A stretch of 57,603 nt of DNA. Source: CAZPNX01 sp964588285 (GTDB lineage Bacteria; Edwardsbacteria; AC1; EtOH8). This document shows, in pieces, positions 39,745-48,126 of the stretch. The position numbers and the translations under genes were made by a program. Under the pieces are notes generated by a model. It did no database searches. It had not been told where the DNA came from and saw only the letters and a program-made list of their open reading frames with translations. The stretch is from contig CAZPNX010000016.1 of assembly GCA_964588285.1 (NCBI GenBank), forward strand, positions 1-57,603, read 5' to 3'. How positions within the stretch are numbered: the stretch's first letter is position 1; every line of letters begins with the position of its first letter.

Positions 39745-40890
39745 TCAGTACCTCTGCTCCCGGGCGATAGTAGCGATCAGCTCGGCCGTCATCTGGGCCG
39801 CCCGGGGCCGGGCCAGCCTGGCGGCCGCCCGTTTGAGCGAAGCCAGCCTTCTGGGATCGGACAGAACCTGGTCCAGCTTGTAGGTCACGTCTACCGGATG
39901 CATGGCCTTGATGCCGGCCCCCTGCTCCAGCAGCATATCGCTGTTCATGTCCTCCTGTCCCGGGATGGGATTGATGACCATCACCGGCAGTCCGCAGGCC
40001 AGGGCCTCGGCCGTGGTCAGCCCACCCGGCTTGGTGATGACGATGTCGCAGGCCTTCATGTACTCGTCCATGCAATCGGTGTAGCCCACCGGCTTAAGGA
40101 CAAAAGGCAGTTCGCGGGCTTTGGCTCTGAGATTCTTGAGCAGCTTGCGGTTGCGGCCGGCCACGGCCACCAGCTGGAAAGGTGTGTGCATGTTTACCAG
40201 GCCGCCGACTATGTGCTCGATGGGACTGATGCCGAAGCCCCCGGCCAGCAGCAGGACCGCCGGCATGTTTTCATCCAGCCCCAGCTTGCGCCGCAGCAAA
40301 ACCGGATCCTTTTTCTGGCCAAAGACCGGCAGCACCGGTATCCCGAATTGATGGATGCGCTCCGGCCTGATGCCCATGGCCTCCAGGTGCCTTCGGATGG
40401 CCTCGTCGGCCACTATGTAGTGATCGGTGTCCGGCAGGATCCAGTAGGAGTGCAGCCCGTAGTCGGTGGTTACCGTCACCAAAGGCGTTTCCAGCTTGCC
40501 CCGGCGTTTCAGCTCGCAGATCAGCTGGGACGGAAGAAAATGGGTGGAGACGATGACGTCCCAGGGCCGTTCCAGGATGAACTTGCGGAACTTTCGGGAG
40601 TTGATGGAGTCCAAAAAGCGACGCACGAAGTCTGGCTTGTTCTGCCGCTTGAGCCGATCAGAAGTGGTGAAGATATATCCGTAGAGCAGGGGCGTCCGTT
40701 TGGCCATGTAAAGGTAAACGTCCCGATAGATCATCTTGTAAAAGGCGGTGGAGAACTGCAGCAGATCGATATGGGTGGAGTCCAGTTCCCCGGGGTGGGC
40801 CTGGACCTCGGCCAGCGCCTGCTCCACCGCCCGGGCCGCGGTCACATGGCCGCTTCCGGCCGAGGCCGAGATGATAAGTATCCGTTTCAT
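39745..40890 (-). CDS. MGDG synthase-like glycosyltransferase (glycolipid synthesis)
   Basis: A 381-residue GT-B enzyme. The N-terminal domain begins MKRILIISASAGSGHVTAARAVEQAL, the SAGxGH mark of MGDG synthase and UgtP/processive diacylglycerol glucosyltransferases, followed by IVSTHFLPSQLI. The C-terminal sugar-nucleotide domain has PVLPVFGQKKDP, LLLAGGFG and DIVITKPGGLTTAEALACGLPVMVINPIPGQE. It probably adds a sugar to diacylglycerol or a related lipid. The left repeat of the GxxExxY cassette lies 8 nt before its ATG, so the cassette now makes up its 5' region. Confidence 0.9.
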   Translation of the reverse strand: MKRILIISASAGSGHVTAARAVEQALAEVQAHPGELDSTHIDLLQFSTAFYKMIYRDVYLYMAKRTPLLYGYIFTTSDRLKRQNKPDFVRRFLDSINSRKFRKFILERPWDVIVSTHFLPSQLICELKRRGKLETPLVTVTTDYGLHSYWILPDTDHYIVADEAIRRHLEAMGIRPERIHQFGIPVLPVFGQKKDPVLLRRKLGLDENMPAVLLLAGGFGISPIEHIVGGLVNMHTPFQLVAVAGRNRKLLKNLRAKARELPFVLKPVGYTDCMDEYMKACDIVITKPGGLTTAEALACGLPVMVINPIPGQEDMNSDMLLEQGAGIKAMHPVDVTYKLDQVLSDPRRLASLKRAAARLARPRAAQMTAELIATIAREQRY

Positions 40891-40897
40891 CAGATTC

Positions 40898-40922
40898 TTT
40901 TTCTCCCGCAGAGACGCAGAGG
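40898..40922. repeat. Left inverted repeat of a small cassette
   Basis: The sequence CTCCCGCAGAGACGCAGAGG with five T before it is, on the opposite strand, a near-exact match to 41423-41446 (23 of 24 positions). Each arm contains two tandem CTCTGCG units separated by one base. The arm lies within the upstream region of the MGDG-synthase-like gene. Confidence 0.8.
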
Positions 40923-40924
40923 AT

Positions 40925-41348
40925 TCACTCGATATTATCTATTGGTGGTTTTAATGGATTCGTCTTTTCTTCCAAACCATTGACACACCTAGTGATACCG
41001 TCACGCAAGAAAGCCTCCCCGAAATTTAACAAGTCCCCTAGTTTGCACCCAGTCAGTTTGAGGCAGGTCTGAGCCTGTTTCTTGTGGGCCGCCACGACAT
41101 TCTCCACCGACTTCATCTCGACGATTACTTTCTCTTCGACCAGTAAATTGGCCCTGAAGCCTTTCTCGAACCTGATGCCCTTGTATGTCACTGGGACCTT
41201 CTTCTGCGTCTCCACCGTTAAGCCTTTATTCCTCAGCTCGAAAGCCAAAAATATCTTCATAAACCGATTCCAGCAAACCCGGACCTAACTCTCTGTGTAC
41301 CGCAATAGCCGTGTCGATAATGATGGTCCCTATTTCGTTTTCAGTCAT
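40925..41348 (-). pseudogene. Frameshifted GxxExxY (PD-(D/E)XK nuclease-like) gene
   Basis: ATG at 41348 (with GGAAG four nt upstream) opens a frame reading MTENEIGTIIIDTAIAVHRE then LGPGLLESVYED, the conserved GxxExxY N-terminus, and the second frame starting at about 41260 continues with FLAFELRNKGLTVETQKKVP to the end. Joining the two needs loss of one base in the GATATTTTT run (about 41249-41257), giving the family's usual ESVYExxLAxELRxxGL. The Asp normally present in GFRADLLVE is Asn (GFRANLLVEE), while the ExK pair (IVEMK) is kept. The gene is therefore probably inactive, unless the shift is an assembly error. It sits between inverted repeats. Confidence 0.8.
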
Positions 41349-41422
41349 TTTTCTTCCAATATTTATAATTTTCAATCAAGGTGGCTTTATTCTTCTTATA
41401 ACCCAATTTAAAAAGGGAACAC

Positions 41423-41446
41423 CCTCTGCGCCTCTGCGGGAGAAAA
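41423..41446. repeat. Right inverted repeat of a small cassette
   Basis: CCTCTGCGCCTCTGCGGGAG plus AAAA, the inverted partner of 40898-40922. It ends 5 nt from the stop codon of the aminotransferase gene, so the whole intergenic interval is the cassette. Confidence 0.8.
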
Positions 41447-41451
41447 TCCCC

Positions 41452-42558
41452 CTACAGGAGCTTTCGTATGGTCCTGACCACCCTCTCCTGGTCATGGCGG
41501 CTCAGCCGATGGTGGAAAGGTATGGCCAAGCTGCGGTCGGCCACCTCCTCGGCCACAGGGAAGTCGCCCCGGCGGTATCCCAGCCTTTTGAGAACCGGCT
41601 GTAGATGCAGCGCCGGGAAGTAGTGGGCGCATTCGATGCCCTGCTCCCTGAGGCCAGTCAGCAGGCGGTCGCGCCCCGCCCCCCGCATCGACGGCGGCAC
41701 CAGGATCACAAATACGAACCAGCTGCGGACCGAGCCCGGAACGTCGGGCAGCACCGAGAAATCAGGGAGGCGCAGGCTGAAAAGCTTCCGGTAGTAGCCG
41801 GCCACCTTCTTGCGCGCCGCCAGCATGGACCCCAGTCTGGAAAGCTGGATCCGGCCCATGGCGGCATTCAGCTCCGACATCCGGTAGTTGTAACCCATCC
41901 GGTGGTGGGCCAGCCAGCCGCCCATATAGCTGCGGCCCTGGTTGCGGTAGGAGCGGATGAGGTCGGCCAGCTTCCGGTCATCGCAGACGGCCATGCCCCC
42001 CTCGCCGGTGGTGATCTGCTTGTTGGGGTAGAATCCGAAGGCGGCCGCCCGGCCGAAGCTGCCGGCCGGCTTTCCCCGATAACTGGCCCCCAAGGCTTCG
42101 CAGGCGTCCTCGATCAGCAACAGCCGGCGCCGGCGGCAGATTTCCTCCAAGGCGGCATAGTCGGCCGGAAGCCCGAAGACATCCACCGGCAGCACCGCCT
42201 TGGTCCTTCCGGTGGCCCGTCGCTCCACCTGGGCCGGATCTATGTTCAGGGTGACGGGATCGATGTCGGCCAGCACCGGCCTGGCCCCCTCGTAGAGGAT
42301 GCAGTTGACCGAGGCGATGAATGAGTAGGGGGCGGTGATCACCTCGTCCCCGGGACCGAGTCCCAGCGATTTGACAATGAGGTGCAGGGCCGAGGTGCCT
42401 GAGTTGAGGGCGATGGCGTGCTTCCGGCCGACCTTACGGGCAAAGAGCCTCTCGAAGGTGGCGGCCTCCGGCCCTAGGCTGAGGGTGCCGGAGCGCAGAA
42501 CCCTGGCGACCGCCCGGATCTCGCGCTCGGTAATGTCCGGATGAGCTAGTTTTATCAT
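41452..42558 (-). CDS. DegT/DnrJ/EryC1/StrS family PLP aminotransferase
   Basis: A 368-residue sugar aminotransferase, transferring an amino group to a keto-sugar nucleotide for surface polysaccharide. Marks are NSGTSALHLIVKSLGLGPGDEVI, PVDVFGLPADY, LIEDACEALGASY, and the PLP lysine in FYPNKQITTGEGGM, then GYNYRMSELNAAMGRIQL. The ATG at 42558 is chosen for AAGGAA upstream; a start 10 codons earlier is less likely. It is the outermost gene of the polysaccharide locus (41452-57603). The specific sugar is not readable. Confidence 0.92.
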   Translation of the reverse strand: MIKLAHPDITEREIRAVARVLRSGTLSLGPEAATFERLFARKVGRKHAIALNSGTSALHLIVKSLGLGPGDEVITAPYSFIASVNCILYEGARPVLADIDPVTLNIDPAQVERRATGRTKAVLPVDVFGLPADYAALEEICRRRRLLLIEDACEALGASYRGKPAGSFGRAAAFGFYPNKQITTGEGGMAVCDDRKLADLIRSYRNQGRSYMGGWLAHHRMGYNYRMSELNAAMGRIQLSRLGSMLAARKKVAGYYRKLFSLRLPDFSVLPDVPGSVRSWFVFVILVPPSMRGAGRDRLLTGLREQGIECAHYFPALHLQPVLKRLGYRRGDFPVAEEVADRSLAIPFHHRLSRHDQERVVRTIRKLL

Positions 42559-42772
42559 ATGATTCCTTCTCTTCAGCAAGGAAGCCATGAATGCATGACA
42601 CTTGATGCGTTCGTTCTACAGAAAATCGGTTGATCGTTCTAGGACAATCATGCGCCACAGCCTTTGATGATTTTCATGAGAGAAAGAGGGATAAGAGATG
42701 TTCGATCATCAACGATCGATACTTCGCCCATCAGAAACCCAGAAGAATGCATCTTTTTGCCGTCCGAGGTCC

Positions 42773-43780
42773 TTAGTTTCCGGTTTTCCTGGAAAACATC
42801 CCCAGATGCACCATCCAGCAAAACATGCCCATCCAGGAGGCGGCCAGCAGGCCTAGGGAAACGGGCCAAGGCAGGTAGAGCATGGCCACCCCCATCCCGG
42901 CGAAGCCCGCCGCCAACAGGTACATAACCAAGTTGACACTCCACACGGAATGCAGCCTCAGGTAGAGCAAGTCGTAAATGTGCTTCCGATCCCCGGTAAA
43001 GATGTCTTTTCCGGATAGAAGCCTCCGCACGATGGCCAGGGCCGTGTCCAAGGCCGGCAGCGAGACCACTGTCAGCGCCGCCAAAGCCTGGGACGTCCCG
43101 TAAGAGGCGGTCCTCAGGGCCATACCGGCCAGGATGAACCCCAGCATCAGGCTGCCGCAGTCGCCCATGAAGATCTTCGCCGGCGGATGATTGTTGAGCC
43201 AGAATCCCAGGGCCGCCCCGGCCACCATAGCCGCTTGGGCCGTCAGCAACAGGCGTCCCTCGATGGCCGAGACCGCAGTGAAACCCAGACAAGCCACAGC
43301 CGCCACCCCCGAAGCCAGGCCGTCCATACCGTCCATCAAGTTGAGGGCATTGGCACCCAGCAAAAGTACCACAACCCCGATAATGAAGTCCAGCCGCTCG
43401 AACCCGGTGAGGGCGGCGTGGGGGGCAATCATTTGGCCGATGATGGCCGCGGCCACCAAACCCAGGGCCTTGGCCAAAGGCTTGATCTCCCGCAGGTCGT
43501 CCAGAAGTCCCACCAAGAACACCATGGCCGATCCGGTGACCACGGCCGCCACCAATCGGTTGTTGATGGTCTCCAGGCTCTGGCTCCACACCAGCTGGAC
43601 GGCGATGAAAAGCCCTACGGCCATGGCGATCCCCCCGGTGCGCGGGGTGGCCGTTTTATGGATGCCCAGCTCGTCAGGCTGATCCCAGGCCCCCATCCTC
43701 CGGCCCAACAGCGAGGCTAAGGGAACGGCCAGCCAGGTGACGGTTAAGGATATAAAAAAAAGAAAAGCCAAGTAGAGCAT
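42773..43780 (-). CDS. WecA/MraY-like polyprenyl-phosphate sugar-1-phosphate transferase
   Basis: A 335-residue membrane protein with about ten helices. It has GAWDQPDELGIHKTATPRTG near the N-terminus, FLVGLLDDLREIKPLAKAL, ANALNLMDGMDGLASGVA and FMGDCGSLMLGFILAG, and RKHIYDLLYLR near the end, the metal- and UDP-sugar-binding loops of the GT4-like UDP-GlcNAc:undecaprenyl-phosphate transferase family. It probably starts a repeat unit for this locus. GAGGAAACT lies upstream of the ATG. It follows a GT2 gene by 7 nt. A second, different initiating transferase is at 29394. Confidence 0.93.
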   Translation of the reverse strand: MLYLAFLFFISLTVTWLAVPLASLLGRRMGAWDQPDELGIHKTATPRTGGIAMAVGLFIAVQLVWSQSLETINNRLVAAVVTGSAMVFLVGLLDDLREIKPLAKALGLVAAAIIGQMIAPHAALTGFERLDFIIGVVVLLLGANALNLMDGMDGLASGVAAVACLGFTAVSAIEGRLLLTAQAAMVAGAALGFWLNNHPPAKIFMGDCGSLMLGFILAGMALRTASYGTSQALAALTVVSLPALDTALAIVRRLLSGKDIFTGDRKHIYDLLYLRLHSVWSVNLVMYLLAAGFAGMGVAMLYLPWPVSLGLLAASWMGMFCWMVHLGMFSRKTGN

Positions 43781-43787
43781 AGTTTCC

Positions 43788-44840
43788 TCAGTTTGTCGGT
43801 GCGAACCCGGCCGGCCGCCTGAAGTGCCCCCACCAGGCCGGGGCGGTCACCACCGCCCAGAGCGATCCCAGACCGTAGGAGAAATGAAGAACGGCGAAGA
43901 CCAAAGGCAGCAGCCAAACCGGCTTGGCACCCCATGTTGGATTTGCCCGGCCGCCCTGAATCCCAAAGCTGAGTGTAGCCCCGGCCATGGCTGCCAGGTA
44001 ACATAAGATCTCGACCGTCAACAGCCGGAGGAAAATTATCCCTGGCATCGACAGGCCCGACAACAGAAGAAGAGAGAAGACAAAGGCCAGGGGCACAAAA
44101 TGGCGAGGCTTGGGGGCCCGGGGGTTGACCGCCAGGGTCTGAACTACTCCGATGCCGTCCCACCAGCGCTGGCGCCAAAGCTCCCTTAGGGTGGGCCGGC
44201 AAAGGTAGGATGCTTTGATCTTCGGGCTGAGATAGATGCGACCTCCGTTTTCGGCGATGCGGGTGTTGAGCTCGAGATCCTCGGTGCGGGTCAGCCTCTC
44301 GTCCAGCAGGCCGACCCGCTCCAGTGCGGCCCGGCGGAAGCACCCCGGCCAGACCGTCTCCACATAACCTTGATAGCCGCTACGGCGGAAGGCGCCTCCT
44401 CCCAGCCCGAAGGGGCTTAAGTGCGCTAGGGCGATGGCCCGAGCCACGTCCGTTTCGGCTCCGGGCAGCGGCGCCGCCGGCCCGCCCACATTGTCGGCCC
44501 CGGTGGCCTCCATCACCTCCAGGCAGGCCTTGACATAATCCGGCGCGTACAGGGCATGGGCGTCCATGCGGATGACAATCTCACCGGCGGAGTTTCTGAT
44601 GCCGACGTTCACCCCGGAGCTGACGGTTTTTTTAGGGTTCTCCAGCAACTTGAGATTTGGGTATTTGGCTTTGAGCTTTTGAATTTTATCGGTTGTTCCG
44701 TCATCAGACATCCCGTCTATTACTATGACCTCGTAGTCATGGCCGGAGAAATCCTGGTCCAGCACCGACTCCAAACAGCCTTCGATATAGGCAGCCTCGT
44801 TGCGCACCGGAATGACGATGGATAGCATGGGTAGGGTCAT
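43788..44840 (-). CDS. Glycosyltransferase family 2, membrane-anchored
   Basis: A 350-residue GT-A enzyme. It has SIVIPVRNEAAYIEGCLESVL, the nucleotide-sugar loop VIDGMSDDGTTDKI, and a DAHALY sequence at the metal-binding D-x-D-like position, then TEDLELNTRIAENGG. Three or four hydrophobic segments follow in the last third (FVPLAFVFSLLLLSG, FLRLLTVEILCYLAAMAG, LLPLVFAVLHFSYGLGSLWAV). It resembles ExoA/succinoglycan-type glycosyltransferases. It is 2 nt from the GT39-like gene and 7 nt from the WecA-like gene. Confidence 0.9.
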   Translation of the reverse strand: MTLPMLSIVIPVRNEAAYIEGCLESVLDQDFSGHDYEVIVIDGMSDDGTTDKIQKLKAKYPNLKLLENPKKTVSSGVNVGIRNSAGEIVIRMDAHALYAPDYVKACLEVMEATGADNVGGPAAPLPGAETDVARAIALAHLSPFGLGGGAFRRSGYQGYVETVWPGCFRRAALERVGLLDERLTRTEDLELNTRIAENGGRIYLSPKIKASYLCRPTLRELWRQRWWDGIGVVQTLAVNPRAPKPRHFVPLAFVFSLLLLSGLSMPGIIFLRLLTVEILCYLAAMAGATLSFGIQGGRANPTWGAKPVWLLPLVFAVLHFSYGLGSLWAVVTAPAWWGHFRRPAGFAPTN

Positions 44841-44842
44841 AG

Positions 44843-46072
44843 CTATGCCCTTCCGGCGGCTGAGATCAGAACAAACCTATTGACAGATAACTGGTGCAAC
44901 AGGAACGATACCATCATTGACATCAGAAAGAACGCTGGGATCATATACCTGAGGATGGACAGCGCCGCCGTGGCCGCCGCCCAATGGTAAAGCAGCAATA
45001 CGGCCAGAACGGCCGCCAGCGCCCCGCCCGGCCTGCCCCGTCGGAACCAGATAATCGCCCCCACCAGCGATAATACCAGATATAACGCCTGGATGGCAAG
45101 CGTTTTTACCTCGTGCCACATCTCGTCGGTGCCGTACCAACAGCGGCCGATCTTGATCAGCAGGAGTTTAATGAACGCCCCGGTGTGTTTTCCAGCCGAA
45201 ATTCGAACGGCTTTTAAGACCTCCCCACTCGCTTTCTCCATGCTCAATTTTTCGACTTCCTGCATGTATTTTTCAACGTCTCCCGGTAGGCGGGCCCTAT
45301 CGCCACCCGCACCCGGTTTTAGGCCGAAGGTCCAGCCGTCGTAAAGAGAACTCCCGGCCAGCTCGGCCACCGGTATGAACCTTCCCGTCCTCTGCCAGAG
45401 ATAGGCCTCCCACGGCATCACGGCAGCTAACAACCCTACAACGAACAATGAACACGCCAACACGAAACGCATCCAAAAAACTCTCTGTTTTAGCCACCAG
45501 AACATCAGAACGCCCAGCATGGCCAGCGGCAGAAAGAGCGCCATCGGCTTGACCAGCATCGGCAGGGATCCGGCCATTCCGGCGGTCAATGCCGGCAGGG
45601 GTTTTGCCGAGCCTGCCTCCAGCGCCGTCCAGGCCGCCGGCAGAAGCGCCAGCAGGTAGAGCGGTTCCGGTCCCGGCTGGAGCGCCAGGTAGATCCCAAA
45701 GGGATAGGTGATCCAGATCAGCGCGGCTATGAGAGCCGTCCGTTCGTTCGTGTATTTTCGGACCAGGGAGAAAAAGAGCCCTGACAGCAGGGCCATGGCC
45801 AGGATATTGAAAGCCCTGGCAATGTTGGTCGCGTTTATGCCGAATAACGAACCAAGTTTTGACAGGCCGGCCAGGACCAGCGGATAGACGGGCGGCGACG
45901 GCGCCCGTCCTTCCAACAGAAAATCGCCTCGGTCCAGAATATTGTGGGCTATCGGCATGTAGCGCTGGTTGAAGTCCACCGGCACCGAGCGTTTCTCGAC
46001 AACTTTTCCGGACAAAAGGGCGGCCGAGTATAAGGCCAGGGAAAATAGTAAAACCATGCCTGCCTGTTTCAA
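44843..46072 (-). CDS. GT39/ArnT-like membrane glycosyltransferase or related polytopic protein
   Basis: A 409-residue protein with about ten hydrophobic helices and a first periplasmic loop containing DFNQRYMPIAHNILDRGDFLLEGRAPSPPVYPLVLAG, the pattern of PMT_2/ArnT-type enzymes that use polyprenyl-phosphate sugars as donors. A metal-binding Asp at the first loop is present. It lies between a GT2 gene (2 nt) and a GT gene (4-nt overlap) in the polysaccharide locus. Substrate unknown. Confidence 0.75.
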   Translation of the reverse strand: MKQAGMVLLFSLALYSAALLSGKVVEKRSVPVDFNQRYMPIAHNILDRGDFLLEGRAPSPPVYPLVLAGLSKLGSLFGINATNIARAFNILAMALLSGLFFSLVRKYTNERTALIAALIWITYPFGIYLALQPGPEPLYLLALLPAAWTALEAGSAKPLPALTAGMAGSLPMLVKPMALFLPLAMLGVLMFWWLKQRVFWMRFVLACSLFVVGLLAAVMPWEAYLWQRTGRFIPVAELAGSSLYDGWTFGLKPGAGGDRARLPGDVEKYMQEVEKLSMEKASGEVLKAVRISAGKHTGAFIKLLLIKIGRCWYGTDEMWHEVKTLAIQALYLVLSLVGAIIWFRRGRPGGALAAVLAVLLLYHWAAATAALSILRYMIPAFFLMSMMVSFLLHQLSVNRFVLISAAGRA

Positions 46073-47247
46073 TCGGCTTCCCCCTTTGCAGCCAGCCTCT
46101 CTTTGATCAATCTTGAGAAATCCTCCACCCTGGCCTCCCAGCTTTCCCCGGCCACCTGGGCGCTGAGCCTAGTCGCCAAAGACCCGCGGTCCAGTTTCAG
46201 CAGCGAGCCTATCTCCCGAACGTACTCCCCCGCAGTGGAGGCGAATCGCACTGCGTCCCCGTAGTACCTGACCTCGGGCAGCGGGGCCGAGACCACCGGC
46301 ACCCCGGCCGCCAGGTATTCCCTCAGCTTGAGGGGGTTGACGCTGAGCGTCAGCTCGTTCACCTTCATCGGGATCAGGGCCACGTCGAAGGCGGCGCAAT
46401 AGGCCGGAAGCTCCTCGAAACGCTTTTCCCCCAGCCAGCGGACGTTGGGAAGGGCCAGCAGTCCGTTCAAGTCGCCGGCCTCGGGCGCCTTCCTGCCCAA
46501 AAACACTATGGACCAGTCCGGCCTTGCCTTGGCGATTTCTGCCATCAGCCCGGTGTCTATCCAATCGCTGATCTCGCCGAAGAAACCCACTATCGGATGA
46601 GGCACCCCTTTGATGTCCCTGGGCCACGATTCCCGTCCCATGCCCAGGGCTTTTCTGAAGTGTTCGTATTGGACCCCGTGCGGTATCACCGGTATTTCCC
46701 TCCCGGGCTGGGCTTTCTTCTCCGCCAGCCTTTGGGCTGAAGCCACGGTCAGATCGCAACGCTCCATCAGCTCCCGTTCCTGCCTGGCTATCCCCTCCCG
46801 ATCCACTCCGGTAAACTCCGGAAAGTCGTCCGTCAGCGAGTACAGCGAAAGCTTCTCTCCCAGCCTCCCCGCCACCGCGGCCACGTTGGGCAGGAAGGTC
46901 CAGAGTATCGGCCGGCGGAAGCCCAGCTTGTTCATGAAGAACCGCAGCTGCAGCACCAGCAGGGCCCGGTTGATCCCATCCGCCGCCCGGTGGCCGTGGA
47001 ACGGCAGAGCCAGCGGCGACACTACCCAGATGTTCTCCCGGACCCGCTCCATGCCCCTGAGGAACCAGGCCAGCTTGTCCCTGACCTTGCCCAGGTCGGC
47101 CGCCGAGGCTGTCGGCCTCCGCAGTCCGATGGAGTTGATCCAGAGAATCCGGTTGTGCCGGGCTAGTATCTCCATGATATGGTGCCGGTCAACCCTGGCC
47201 TGACGCCAGTCGTTGGAGAAGCAGACTATGTCGTGGCCTTGCAGCAC
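46069..47247 (-). CDS. GT-B glycosyltransferase of the polysaccharide locus
   Basis: A 392-residue glycosyltransferase, most like WsaF/GumK-type or family 1-like enzymes. It reads DIVCFSNDWRQARVDRHHIM near the start, WTFLPNVAAVAGRL and LYSLTDDFPEFTG in the acceptor domain, IPHGVQYEHF at the domain border, and VALIPMKVNELTLSVNPLKLREYLAAGVPVV in the donor site. The start is a GTG at 47247 with no clear Shine-Dalgarno; a TATAAA stretch lies just upstream. The region before it holds palindromes. Its end overlaps the GT39-like gene by 4 nt. Confidence 0.85.
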   Translation of the reverse strand: MLQGHDIVCFSNDWRQARVDRHHIMEILARHNRILWINSIGLRRPTASAADLGKVRDKLAWFLRGMERVRENIWVVSPLALPFHGHRAADGINRALLVLQLRFFMNKLGFRRPILWTFLPNVAAVAGRLGEKLSLYSLTDDFPEFTGVDREGIARQERELMERCDLTVASAQRLAEKKAQPGREIPVIPHGVQYEHFRKALGMGRESWPRDIKGVPHPIVGFFGEISDWIDTGLMAEIAKARPDWSIVFLGRKAPEAGDLNGLLALPNVRWLGEKRFEELPAYCAAFDVALIPMKVNELTLSVNPLKLREYLAAGVPVVSAPLPEVRYYGDAVRFASTAGEYVREIGSLLKLDRGSLATRLSAQVAGESWEARVEDFSRLIKERLAAKGEAD

Positions 47248-47320
47248 ACTATTTATTTATAGTTATGTGTCCAACGATTATCTTTCGTTCCCTCGTCCCG
47301 GTTCGGCCATCTCGGCTACG

Positions 47321-47375
47321 CTCGATTATCGAATCGAGGTACCACGAGCCCTTCGCACCTCGAGCGGAGTCGAGG
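47321..47375. repeat. Two palindromic elements in the 47248-47424 spacer
   Basis: CTCGATTATCGAATCGAG (47321-47338) and CCTCGAGCGGAGTCGAGG (47358-47375) are imperfect palindromes in the 177-nt gap before the acetyltransferase gene. They resemble dispersed palindromic repeats, but only this pair is visible in the window. Confidence 0.4.
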
Positions 47376-47424
47376 AATGCTCAAGATAATCCGCATCATC
47401 GAGGGATGCCGCTTGAGACCTGCG

Positions 47425-48123
47425 TTAAATGTATGAGCGGCAGGAAGATTGTTTTGCTTGGATATCCTTCACTTTGACCGCCGGGTTGCCGGCCACCACC
47501 GTGTACGGCTCCACGTCCCTGGCGACCACCGCTCCGGCAGCGACGATGGACCCCCGCCCGACGGTCACCCCTTTAAGGATGATGGCCCGGGCCCCGATCC
47601 AGACGTCGTCGCCGATGACCACCGGCGCCGTGCGAAAAACCGGCAGGTACTCGGCCGCCGGCTTTTCCCGGTAAAACCGGGGCAGCAGCTGGCGTTTGGA
47701 GTGCTCCATCTCCAGCCGTCGCTCGTCCGGATCGGTGGGGTGGGGGTTGAAGTCGGAGATCATCACCTCCCAGGAGATGAGGACGTGGCTGCCGATGGCG
47801 ACCGATTCCCGGCAGTCGATCTGGGTCCGGCTGCCGATGTTGCACCAATCGCCGATGGTTATCCGGCCCCGGCCCCAGGCGGCCACCGAGCACTTGGAAT
47901 AGCCGGTGAAATGGTCGCCAACCTCGATGAAGGCGTCAGGTCTTTCGGCCTTGAAGCAGAAAGGGCACTTGAGGTGGAAGTCCCTCCCCAGCCGGACATT
48001 GGGGCCGGCCGCCAGCGGGGTGGCCAGGCGGTTGAAGGCAAACAGCGACGTCTCCCAGGCGTATCCGGCCAGATAATACGGCCGGGTCCTGGCTGTCCGC
48101 CAGACCTTTTCCATGGTGCCCAT
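47425..48123 (-). CDS. Hexapeptide-repeat acyltransferase (LbH family)
   Basis: A 232-residue left-handed beta-helix acyltransferase, probably O-acetylating or N-acetylating a sugar of the polysaccharide. The repeat region shows RITIGDWCNIGSRTQIDC, IGDDVWIGARAIILKGVTVG and RGSIVAAGAVVARDVEPYTVVAGNPA. The long loop between the repeats (FNPHPTDPDERRLEMEHSK) is of the kind found in WcaF-like and galactoside acetyltransferases. It ends 177 nt upstream of the next locus gene and starts 3 nt from the GT2 stop. Confidence 0.88.
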   Translation of the reverse strand: MGTMEKVWRTARTRPYYLAGYAWETSLFAFNRLATPLAAGPNVRLGRDFHLKCPFCFKAERPDAFIEVGDHFTGYSKCSVAAWGRGRITIGDWCNIGSRTQIDCRESVAIGSHVLISWEVMISDFNPHPTDPDERRLEMEHSKRQLLPRFYREKPAAEYLPVFRTAPVVIGDDVWIGARAIILKGVTVGRGSIVAAGAVVARDVEPYTVVAGNPAVKVKDIQAKQSSCRSYI

Positions 48124-48126
48124 TTT

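Noticed and set aside
41249..41257. Programmed ribosomal frameshift in the GxxExxY gene
   Set aside because: No slippery heptamer of the usual type is in register, no downstream stimulator was seen, and the Asp to Asn change also suggests loss of function.
40898..41446. CTCTGCG repeats as a CRISPR-like array
   Set aside because: There are only two copies, in inverted orientation, with a gene between them. No regular spacers or cas genes.
42648..43589. Gly-rich 313-codon open frame overlapping the WecA-like gene on the same strand
   Set aside because: It is a shifted frame of the transferase gene. The transferase reading has all family loops and a ribosome site.
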